From Acidobacteriaceae bacterium (GTDB lineage: Bacteria; Acidobacteriota; Terriglobia; Terriglobales; Acidobacteriaceae), in assembly GCA_030041305.1 (NCBI GenBank), contig JASHOC010000277.1, positions 1 through 34,757 on the forward strand: a stretch of 34,757 nucleotides of DNA. Direction: 5' to 3'. Below, piece by piece: positions 29,131-34,757 of this stretch (its first letter is position 1; every line of letters begins with the position of its first letter). The translations under genes and the position numbers were made by a program. The notes below the pieces were generated by a model. That model was not told the origin of the DNA. It searched no databases and saw only the letters and a program-made list of their open reading frames with translations.

Positions 29131-29146
29131 AATGATTTAGATCACT
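29131..29146. promoter_or_regulatory. CRP/FNR-type dyad upstream of the CRP-family gene
   Basis: AATGA-TTTAGA-TCACT at 29131-29146 is an imperfect CRP-type palindrome (7 of 10 arm bases against TGTGA-N6-TCACA). It also contains TGAT-TTAG-ATCA, an FNR-like core. It lies 325 bases before the CRP-family gene. The rest of 28975-29471 shows no gene, except about 45 bases after the LuxR-type gene that are duplicated after its paralogue. Confidence 0.35.
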
Positions 29147-29471
29147 TTCAAATAAACAACGCTCCGCAACCTTGGCGTAAAGCTCTTCGGGGCTTTGGCT
29201 GAGCGGGCAGTTGGCAGTGGGCCATTTTGCTAGATACAGCCTAACTGCATCAGGCAGCAGTCGATAGTTCGGAAAGCCGGGCCCCCCAATCCAGTTATTT
29301 ATGGCGTAGCCATCGAATGTAGGGAAACGCCAGATTCGATTGGGGCTTTCTTATTTTACGGCGGCAGGCGCCGCCGTGACCCGGAACGGAATACACCCCG
29401 CTTGCACAAAGTTTTGACCGGCGCGCCCTTGACGCGGTGTTTGCCGGAAAGGCGCCGGGCGGAGGAAGGGA

Positions 29472-30320
29472 ATGAGCTTTGTGATGCATGCGGAGCACGT
29501 TTACATCGCGATGCCTCGCAGCCGTGAATACCGGAAGGGAGATTTTTTCGCCGGACTGTCGGCAACGGCTTTGAAAGACCTAGAATCCCTGCTTATCGCT
29601 TCAACATGGCCCGCTCACACGTTGATCTTCGCTGAGAACCAGCCCTCGACAGGCATAGTGGTGGTGCTGGAGGGCGCGGTGAAACTCTCGATCAATTCAG
29701 GTGATCGCCGCCTCGTCATCCGGATCGCCAAGGCTGGTGAAGTGCTTGGCCTCCACTCCACGATTTCCGGGGGGCCGCACGTGATGACAACGGAGACCCT
29801 GTATCCGATCAGAGTCGCCCGTTTGACTCCGCAGACATTTCTCCGCTTTCTCGCCCGTCATCCTGAAGCTTACGGGACGGTGGCTCGGGAAATGAACCGC
29901 AGCTTCAACGCGGCCTGCGAAAGGTTGCGCGCCTTGAGTCTGTCTCCTACGGTCCGAAGCCGACTGGCCCACCTGTTATTGGGCTGGAGCGAATCCGGTG
30001 AAAATGACAAGAGCTGCGCGCATTGCCGTCTCGCCTTCACGCACGAGGAAATCGGCGAGTTCATCGGCGCATCGCGCGAAGCCGTCTGCCGCGCGCTGAC
30101 GATGCTCAAGTATCGCCGCCTGGTGGTCCAGCATGGGAGCACGCTGGCAATTCCCAGCCGGGAAGCTCTAGAGAGGCTCGCGAGCGGCAACAATAGATCC
30201 CCCGTCGCTCTGCGAATGCCTCAAGACGCGCAACAAGGGACAGAGTTGCCGGATTGCGGAGATGCAGGTTCCCAAAAGAGCCGCTCTCCTTTGCCGGAAA
30301 GAACCCAGGAAGGCGCATGA
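29472..30320 (+). CDS. CRP/FNR-family transcription regulator
   Basis: This 282-residue protein has a cyclic-nucleotide-binding fold (about 20-140: AHTLIFAENQPSTGIVVVLEGAVKLS, RIAKAGEVLGLHSTISGG), a dimer helix and a winged helix-turn-helix. In the recognition helix GASREAVCRALTML the residues Arg-Glu-x-x-x-Arg match those of E. coli CRP that read TGTGA, whereas FNR has Val-Glu-x-x-Ser-Arg. A CAHC pair stands just before the helix-turn-helix. The effector is not evident, as the cAMP phosphate-binding RxS motif is not clear. The C-terminal 40 residues are low-complexity. GGAGG precedes the ATG. It lies between two LuxR paralogues. Confidence 0.92.
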   Translation: MSFVMHAEHVYIAMPRSREYRKGDFFAGLSATALKDLESLLIASTWPAHTLIFAENQPSTGIVVVLEGAVKLSINSGDRRLVIRIAKAGEVLGLHSTISGGPHVMTTETLYPIRVARLTPQTFLRFLARHPEAYGTVAREMNRSFNAACERLRALSLSPTVRSRLAHLLLGWSESGENDKSCAHCRLAFTHEEIGEFIGASREAVCRALTMLKYRRLVVQHGSTLAIPSREALERLASGNNRSPVALRMPQDAQQGTELPDCGDAGSQKSRSPLPERTQEGA

Positions 30321-30410
30321 TAGGGGCGCTGCGCCACTTCCGTGGAACGCAGGGTTCGGAGGCGCGCAGAGGTTATTCAAGGGCGAAATTGGGCAGCTGG
30401 AGCACGCATC

Positions 30411-31070
30411 ATGAATAAAATCATCCTGGCCGATCCCCAAACACTTTTTCGCACGGGCGCTGCCAAGGTGCTGGCGATGGAAGAGGATTTTCGCATCATC
30501 GCTCAATGTGACGATCCGGACCGCATGTGTCGTGCGGTTGCGACTTTTCCGGGATCGATTGTGCTGTTTGCGTCCTCGTTGCGTCCCGACCTTACGCGTT
30601 TGCTGATGCTGTTCAAAACCACCCACAGCCACGGCATTGTGATTGCGGAGAACTGGGAACTCGTCAGCGGTTATGTTCAGCAAGGGTTTCGCGGGGTGGT
30701 CTTCCGCAAAGTAACCGCATCGGCGTTGGCCGAGTGCGTGCGCCGCGTGGCGGCGGGAGAAATCTGGTACCGACAGCAAGTGACGCTACCGGGATCAACC
30801 GAACCCGACTCGGTCGGCTCCCGCGTCCGGGACCGGCTCACCCCCAAGGAAATGCGGATCGTCGCGCTGATCGCGCAAGGCTGCAAGAATCGGGAAATCG
30901 CCCTGCGTCTCAAGACCAGCGAACAGGTAATCAAAAATCACTTGCGTTTGATCTACGATAAGGCCGGCGTGAGCGACCGCCTGGAATTGGCCATCTTCAC
31001 CGTGCATCACCCGGCACTGGCGCAAGCTGCGACCGCGGCGGGCGTTCGACTTCTGGAACGGAAGATTTGA
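30411..31070 (+). CDS. LuxR-type regulator with degenerate receiver domain, paralogue 2
   Basis: This 219-residue paralogue of the gene at 28324 is closely similar over its whole length (MNKIILADPQTLFRTGAAKVLAM against MKKIILADSQAIFRVGAAKVLAM). The phosphoacceptor Asp is again Ala54 (IVLFASSLRP) and the Lys position again Arg (GVVFRKVT). The helix-turn-helix (LTPKEMRIVALIAQGCKNREIA, SEQVIKNHLRLIYDKAGVSDR) is closer to the LuxR consensus than in paralogue 1. ATG 30411 is chosen, with GGAG about nine bases upstream; the frame extends to 30342. Similarity with the first copy continues about 45 bases past the stop, so the duplication was at DNA level. Confidence 0.88.
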   Translation: MNKIILADPQTLFRTGAAKVLAMEEDFRIIAQCDDPDRMCRAVATFPGSIVLFASSLRPDLTRLLMLFKTTHSHGIVIAENWELVSGYVQQGFRGVVFRKVTASALAECVRRVAAGEIWYRQQVTLPGSTEPDSVGSRVRDRLTPKEMRIVALIAQGCKNREIALRLKTSEQVIKNHLRLIYDKAGVSDRLELAIFTVHHPALAQAATAAGVRLLERKI

Positions 31071-31167
31071 TACTCCCCCTACTTGATAGCCTCCTGAGTT
31101 TGCGCGAGGTGGATGGCGAGGTGAAACCCGACGTGCTTACTCGCTGGGATGTAAGAAGAAGTGGCTG

Positions 31168-31629
31168 CTATGGGGGAAAATCAACCAGCGCCTTGCGCAC
31201 GGATCGCGTCTCCGACGCGAGGATTTTGAGCACATCGACACAAAATCTCGGACGGCTCTGGACCAAGTTATCAAAGTCTTCGGGGGTAAGTTGACGGATT
31301 TCGGCGTCCAAACTGGCCCTAGCCGTCAAGGAATATGGCTCGTTGCTTACGACGGCGGGAAGGCCGATGAGTGAGCCGGGTCTGGCGCGCACTCGCATCA
31401 ATTCTTGATCCCCCGAATGCATTGTCAGAGTGATCTCGCCCTTCTTAAGGAAATAGAGCAGTGTTGGGGGGTCTCCCTGGCGGAACAAAATCCGATCGGT
31501 TTCGGGGCTATACGGCGTCGATTTGGCTTCAATCTCCAGAGCTAGATCGCCTTCGGCGACACAATCCGAAAGAACCAGGTCAATGGGGAGCCGCGAGAAT
31601 TCGGAATCCGGTCTTTTTGATGGAATCAT
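31168..31629 (-). CDS. Stand-alone cyclic-nucleotide-binding-fold protein
   Basis: This 153-residue protein carries only the sensor fold of CRP-family proteins: YSPETDRILFRQGDPPTLLYFLKKGEITLTM, RVRARPGSLIGLPAVVSNEPYSLTARA, IRQLTPEDFDNLVQSRP. It ends after the first part of the long helix, with no helix-turn-helix, so it cannot bind DNA as CRP does. It may bind a ligand or pair with another regulator. The frame is open upstream to ATG 31698, but that codon lies at the edge of a perfect CRP-type operator. ATG 31629, with AAGG upstream, is the better start. It converges with the second LuxR-type gene. Confidence 0.8.
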   Translation of the reverse strand: MIPSKRPDSEFSRLPIDLVLSDCVAEGDLALEIEAKSTPYSPETDRILFRQGDPPTLLYFLKKGEITLTMHSGDQELMRVRARPGSLIGLPAVVSNEPYSLTARASLDAEIRQLTPEDFDNLVQSRPRFCVDVLKILASETRSVRKALVDFPP

Positions 31630-31679
31630 GCTTACCGACCTTTCAGAACCGCATGGTTTCATGAGCGGGTGTCGGCGAA

Positions 31680-31695
31680 TGTGATTTGCGTCACA
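31680..31695. promoter_or_regulatory. Perfect CRP-type operator TGTGA-N6-TCACA
   Basis: TGTGA (31680-31684) and TCACA (31691-31695) are separated by TTTGCG, the exact spacing of the CRP consensus. It lies 51 bases upstream of the chosen start of the stand-alone sensor-fold gene. The CRP-family protein encoded 1.4 kb away has the recognition residues for TGTGA, so it is the probable ligand. Confidence 0.7.
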
Positions 31696-31699
31696 CATG

Positions 31700-32337
31700 G
31701 ACAGTCGAAATTCCTCTGCCGTCCGATTAAACTCAATCGCGCATTTTGAAACTGACGAATGCCCGCCTCAGCCGAAGGGTTCTCCAAGTTCAATTATTAG
31801 AAAGGGAAAGCTAAGTCTATGACCCTTTAGAGGAAAGGCCTGCCGTTTCGATCGATGGGCCTCCCTTTATGCAGTGGATAAAGGGGTGGTGCGTATTCCT
31901 ACAATATCCTCTTCCCAAAACTAACGCTTGTGTTCCAAATCACATTCTTTCGTCTAAAGTCCCGGTAACCTTCCCTCAAATGCGCAGTCTCGGGCCTGGG
32001 GCTGACCGGGAAAGACGAGTTTTCGTCGGGAGTCTGTTGCGCTTTGGCTTTCCATCGCCCTTTGGGTTACCGCGTTCTCGTGACCGCTATCGGAGATCTT
32101 TGGTTACCGCCGTGGCTCAAAGACCTCTTAAATCCCCTAGTCAGACTCCTTGGGTGGAGGGTAGAATCGGTCCAAACACCCGGGCTCCAAATCACTAGCG
32201 CAACAGAGAAAAGGGCGGATGGTTTCCCCGTTGAGCCTCAGTTGATCCTCACCGTTTGCCCGTGAGACGAATCAGGCCCAATTTTCCGGCTCCCCAACAT
32301 CGTAGGTGGCCGTTCCCCGGCTCGGCAGAAGGCAGTT
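31700..32337. other. Gene-poor stretch, no supported feature
   Basis: Two overlapping short frames exist (31869-32198 and 32044-32265), without ribosome binding sites or family resemblance. The second (73 codons, containing YRVLVTAIGDLWLPPWLKDLL) could be a decayed gene. Nothing else is recognised. Confidence 0.3.
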
Positions 32338-32661
32338 ATGGAATTCATCGACAGAGCCTTGACGTGCATCGACTGCGGCGGAGAGTTTGTGTTTTCCGCC
32401 GGTGAACAGGTCTTCTTCCAAACGAAGGAATTCAGTCACGCACCGAAGCGCTGCGCGTCCTGCCGTGCAAAGCGCCGCTGGGGCCCTCCAAGGGCGCATT
32501 TGGACGTTCGAGCGACTTGCGCCGCGTGCGGAGCCGAAACAACCGTTCCCTTTACGCCTCGGCAGGGGCGGCCTGTCCTTTGCCGCCTGTGCTTCCAAAC
32601 AAAAAAAGACGCCGGGGCGGGGGCTACGGAACGCGCTGGCGAGAGCGTAACGGCACCCTAA
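32338..32661 (+). CDS. Zinc-ribbon protein with CxxC-x17-CxxC domain
   Basis: This 107-residue protein has two zinc ribbons. The N-terminal one reads LTCIDCGGEFVFSAGEQVFF, then APKRCASCRAKRR, the common probable zinc-ribbon type. The C-terminal one is CAACGAETTVPFTPRQGRP, then CRLC, exactly C-x2-C-x17-C-x2-C. This tandem is widespread in Acidobacteriota, Chloroflexi and candidate phyla; its function is unknown, with nucleic-acid binding the usual guess. AAGG stands about six bases before the ATG. Confidence 0.88.
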   Translation: MEFIDRALTCIDCGGEFVFSAGEQVFFQTKEFSHAPKRCASCRAKRRWGPPRAHLDVRATCAACGAETTVPFTPRQGRPVLCRLCFQTKKDAGAGATERAGESVTAP

Positions 32662-32966
32662 AAATCGTGGGATTTGGCGGAGGTTGAGAACACCGCCCGG
32701 AACGGCGTTGCAGGATCGCGCCTCGCGTCCCGGAGGCATTGCGCCAGAAACTCTCTCAACTCAAAAGCTCGCGTATTCGCCAACCCTGTGAGGATTTCGC
32801 GCACCCAAAATACGTCCGGCATCCGCTCGTCCAATCGCCAGAGGCACCCTGGAGGCTCGCGGCCTTCAGTCGGTCTGGTCCAGAGAATCAATCGTTCCTG
32901 GAGGTCACCGTTCGCGACGTGTTTCGGCTCAGATGCGGCATGGCGGCGATTTCCGTTCGAATCCAT
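32658..32966 (-). CDS. Hypothetical protein, weakly supported
   Basis: A 102-residue frame with plausible composition (DLQERLILWTRPTEGREP, LDERMPDVFWVREILTGL, AFELREFLAQCLRDARRD) but no recognised family. The frame is open upstream to 33131. ATG 32966 is tentative; a purine-rich GGCGGA lies too close to serve well as a ribosome binding site. It overlaps the end of the zinc-ribbon gene by four bases, tail to tail. Other frames in the same stretch are open too, so it may be spurious. Confidence 0.3.
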   Translation of the reverse strand: MDSNGNRRHAASEPKHVANGDLQERLILWTRPTEGREPPGCLWRLDERMPDVFWVREILTGLANTRAFELREFLAQCLRDARRDPATPFRAVFSTSAKSHDF

Positions 32967-33027
32967 TCCGCCGTAATAGAGATAGAGATTTGAGCTTTCC
33001 CGATCCTGTTGACGAATGGGAATAAAG

Positions 33028-33309
33028 ATGGTGAAAGAAACGGATCCCATTGAGCCCATGAGCCAAACACCAGGGGCCGGATTCACAGTCTGCGGCATGG
33101 CCCGTTGCCGGACTGCGCAAATCGGGGGCAAGTTCTATCAAGTTTTTGAAGGTCACACCGAAGATGGCCCTCGGGTTGCCAAGTCAGGAGTTAAGCAAAA
33201 ATACGGCCGCTTCATAAGCGAGTCAAGATGCCGGGTCATTTCAACTGGGGAAGTGAGTATAACCAAAGTAACATTATTGGAAACTAAAGAGAGGACTAAG
33301 GTAATTTGA
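33028..33309 (+). CDS. Hypothetical protein, weakly supported
   Basis: A 93-residue frame beginning MVKETDPIEPM, with GFTVCGMARCRTAQIGGKFY in the middle. GGGAA about ten bases upstream could be a ribosome binding site. No family is recognised and codon use is less GC-biased than in the neighbours. It ends three bases before the left end of the structured-RNA candidate. Confidence 0.25.
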   Translation: MVKETDPIEPMSQTPGAGFTVCGMARCRTAQIGGKFYQVFEGHTEDGPRVAKSGVKQKYGRFISESRCRVISTGEVSITKVTLLETKERTKVI

Positions 33310-33311
33310 GA

Positions 33312-33560
33312 GGCCTCCAAAGACTAGACTGCGGGCTGACTCCGGGGGGAGGTAGCTCGCTTCTTTGCGCCTTCCTGCATCAAAGCTAACGCCTGAATGT
33401 TGTCCTGCGGGACTACAGCCAAAGTAATGTTGTCCGAGTACCCGAATAGGGGTTACCGTGGGTCGTAGGACGATGCCCATCCGAACAGGAAGCGGGCTGC
33501 TCCCCAAGGTACCTGCTTCTTGAGCCTGTTAGGCCGCCTCCCCGGCGGCCTTTGGCTTTT
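33312..33560 (+). ncRNA. Candidate structured RNA ending in an intrinsic terminator
   Basis: A 17-bp helix with one bulged G and two G-U pairs joins 33346-33363 (GGGGAGGTAGCTCGCTTC) to 33489-33505 (GAAGCGGGCTGCTCCCC). The 125-base interior holds further hairpins (TGGGTCGT/ACGATGCCCA near 33460-33480; ACCC/GGGT near 33440-33455). The outer ends GGCCT (33312-33316) and AGGCC (33531-33535) could close the whole, in competition with the terminator stem. No protein gene is convincing here. The class is unknown: it is not RNase P, tmRNA, SRP or 5S RNA by the motifs I can check. A 6S-like RNA or a riboswitch are both open. Confidence 0.45.
33532..33560 (+). terminator. Intrinsic terminator
   Basis: GGCCGCC (33532-33538) and GGCGGCC (33544-33550) form a perfect 7-bp GC stem with a TCCCC loop, followed by TTTGGCTTTT. 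It is directional for the plus strand, since no T-run follows on the other. Confidence 0.75.
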
Positions 33561-33840
33561 GTGGCCCTCCTGTGGAAAACCAGACTGAGCGGCGAAAGCC
33601 GGGAGGGCTGCGGGCGCAAGGCGAAGCATGCTGGAATTGTGTTCTCCCACTCACGAGCGCTTTGGGGCGGACCCCCGCCATGCCCGCGTTCGAGAAGCTG
33701 CTCCGGGTAATCTCCGGTCAGCCGAGAACACGCCCAGAAGCCGTCAACGGGTGGTTTGTCCTGTTGGCAGCCATCGTCACTCCGCGCAAAGGCGACTCAA
33801 CGTTTGGCCAAGCTCCAAAAGAGGTGCGGCGGGCTGCGTG

Positions 33841-33861
33841 GCACGAATCATGGAATCGTGC
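33841..33861. promoter_or_regulatory. Dyad upstream of nikR, possible autoregulatory operator
   Basis: GCACGA (33841-33846) and TCGTGC (33856-33861) form a perfect 6-bp dyad around nine bases. TATTCT directly after it (33862-33867) could be a -10 box, which would put the dyad in the promoter. It does not match the E. coli NikR operator GTATGA-N16-TCATAC. The other short frames in 33561-33910 are not supported. Confidence 0.3.
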
Positions 33862-33910
33862 TATTCTTCAGTTTCCCCATGGAGAATCGATTCGCCGCTA
33901 AGGAGTGACC

Positions 33911-34372
33911 GTGGGCGGTCTCAGCAGAATCGGAGTTGCACTCGATTCCGATCTTCTCAAACGCTTCGACAATTCGATCGCGGGCTTGGAGTACGCCAAC
34001 CGGTGGGAAGCTTTTCGCGATCTAATTCGCGATCGCTTGGTCGCCGAACGGACGGCAGGCCCCAATGCGACGGTGGTTGGCGCCGTCATCCTCGTCGATG
34101 ATCGTCACTCTCACGGTGTCACGGAGAAGCAGACCGAGCTTCAGCATGAGAATCACGAATTGGTGGTATCCCCCAGCCATGTGCATTTTGACCACGATTC
34201 CTGCCTGGAAATCCTGATTGTCCACGGGAAGTGCGGACAGGTCGAAAAGTTCGCCGGTCGCCTGATAGGACTGAAGGGCGTGCCGCACGGCCGTCTGGTG
34301 ATGACGGTAGCGCAACCCGCATCGGGAATTCCTCAACACCGGAACGGGAAACCTCACACGCACAAACACTGA
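33911..34372 (+). CDS. nikR: Nickel-responsive regulator NikR
   Basis: NikR is a ribbon-helix-helix repressor with an ACT-like nickel-binding domain. The 153-residue protein has RIGVALDSDLLKRFDNSIAG with NRWEAFRDLIRDRL (DNA-binding part). It also has nickel ligands His79, His90, His92 and Cys98, with exactly the spacing of E. coli His76, His87, His89 and Cys95. The tail GLKGVPHGRLVMTV is typical, followed by an extra His-rich end (HRNGKPHTHKH). Start: GTG 33911, five bases after AGGAG; the GTG at 33905 overlaps that ribosome binding site. The stop overlaps the next start (TGATG), so nikR is probably coupled to a nickel-uptake receptor. Confidence 0.93.
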   Translation: MGGLSRIGVALDSDLLKRFDNSIAGLEYANRWEAFRDLIRDRLVAERTAGPNATVVGAVILVDDRHSHGVTEKQTELQHENHELVVSPSHVHFDHDSCLEILIVHGKCGQVEKFAGRLIGLKGVPHGRLVMTVAQPASGIPQHRNGKPHTHKH

Positions 34373-34757
34373 TGCCTACGAGCGATCTCGGAAAGGGCTT
34401 TATTGTGGAATCCAGTAGCACTAAACTAAGATTCGTAATACTGCTCGAATCATTCTCAATTCTGGCCACAACTTTGTTCCAGGCGACGCCAGCTTCAGGA
34501 CAAGCGGACAGTGCGAACGTAGCTTTCCAGGGGAAGACGCCGGTTGTCACAAGTGGTAAGGCTTATCCAGCGCAGCTAGCAGGAACAGTGGTTGACGCGT
34601 CCGGCGCGGTGATCGACGGCGCCTCCGTGCAGGTGAGGAGCGCGAACGGCGGGGTGTTGAAAACGACGCAGACGGACCGGAACGGCTCCTTCACGATTTC
34701 AGGTCTCCCAACAGGCAGTTTTCAACTCGTCGTGTCGAAACCCGATTTTGACACCAA
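34372..34757 (+). CDS. TonB-dependent receptor-like protein, N-terminal part, cut by window edge
   Basis: The frame is open from ATG 34372, which overlaps the nikR stop as TGATG, to the window end (128 codons). A hydrophobic stretch (RFVILLESFSILATTLF) and ATPASGQA suggest a signal peptide, although the n-region is long. It is followed by a carboxypeptidase-regulatory-like domain: AGTVVDASGAVIDGASVQV, then TDRNGSFTISGLPTGSFQLV. In Acidobacteriota such an N-terminus usually precedes an outer-membrane TonB-dependent or OmpA-related beta-barrel. Coupling to nikR suggests nickel or nickel-chelate uptake, which is inference. The barrel itself is outside the window. Confidence 0.8.
   Translation, partial: MPTSDLGKGFIVESSSTKLRFVILLESFSILATTLFQATPASGQADSANVAFQGKTPVVTSGKAYPAQLAGTVVDASGAVIDGASVQVRSANGGVLKTTQTDRNGSFTISGLPTGSFQLVVSKPDFDT

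Noticed and set aside
31869..32265. Two overlapping ORFs in the gap after the sensor-fold gene
   Set aside because: No ribosome binding site and no family; reported only as part of the gene-poor stretch.
32955..32975. T-arm-like GTTCGAATC, possible tRNA
   Set aside because: No acceptor stem, anticodon arm or D arm can be built around it.
33466..33492. 5S rRNA-like string CCCATCCGAACAGGAAG
   Set aside because: The other conserved 5S segments (CGCCGATGGTA and the closing stem) are missing, and the string is part of the long-range helix.
33572..33901. 109-codon ORF before nikR
   Set aside because: Composition and overlapping frames suggest a chance ORF, and it crosses the dyad and the possible nikR promoter.

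Overview
The window is a stretch of GC-rich bacterial chromosome, most probably from the phylum Acidobacteriota. This is inferred from the gene content: a TonB-receptor-type gene opening with a carboxypeptidase-regulatory-like plug at the right edge, secreted TPR proteins, metY-metX order, a GH31 enzyme and many CRP/LuxR regulators. I have no 16S or database evidence. No rRNA, tRNA or CRISPR array was found.

Layout. 1-840: insertion-sequence debris, namely an IS5-type element cut by the window edge with an in-frame stop in its transposase, a frameshifted IS4/IS701-like transposase tail, and a small ORF that the debris may have truncated. 867-8193: mostly minus-strand housekeeping and transport genes (mfd, an MFS transporter, an AI-2E/PerM-type permease, a DnaC-like ATPase). 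8573-11892: an exported SGNH hydrolase and an exported GH31 glycosidase. 12565-17501: tadA, a DUF985 cupin divergent from a glutaredoxin-like gene, purB, an NTF2-like protein, a UbiX-family protein and an exported bicupin. 17947-20438: metY-metX for homocysteine synthesis by direct sulfhydrylation, behind a leader with an intrinsic terminator and a possible antiterminator. 20771-27562: two exported TPR proteins, an NfeD-slipin membrane pair and a SPOR protein. 28324-31695: a regulator island with two paralogous LuxR-type proteins whose receiver domains have lost the phosphoacceptor Asp, a CRP-family regulator between them, and a stand-alone cyclic-nucleotide-binding-fold protein with a perfect CRP-type palindrome in front of it. 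31700-34757: a zinc-ribbon protein, a gene-poor stretch with a structured-RNA candidate, then nikR whose stop codon overlaps the start of a TonB-receptor-like gene running off the window.

Non-coding structure is the most unusual part. Degenerate tandem repeats with a strict 7-nt period fill many intergenic gaps. Two identical 130-bp AT-rich hairpin elements (MITE-like) lie 8.4 kb apart. One of them sits inside a heptamer array in such a way that the 4-bp CTAG target duplication can be read directly, and the same array supplies the Shine-Dalgarno sequence for purB, which starts with TTG. A third, unrelated inverted-repeat element lies at 28020-28128.
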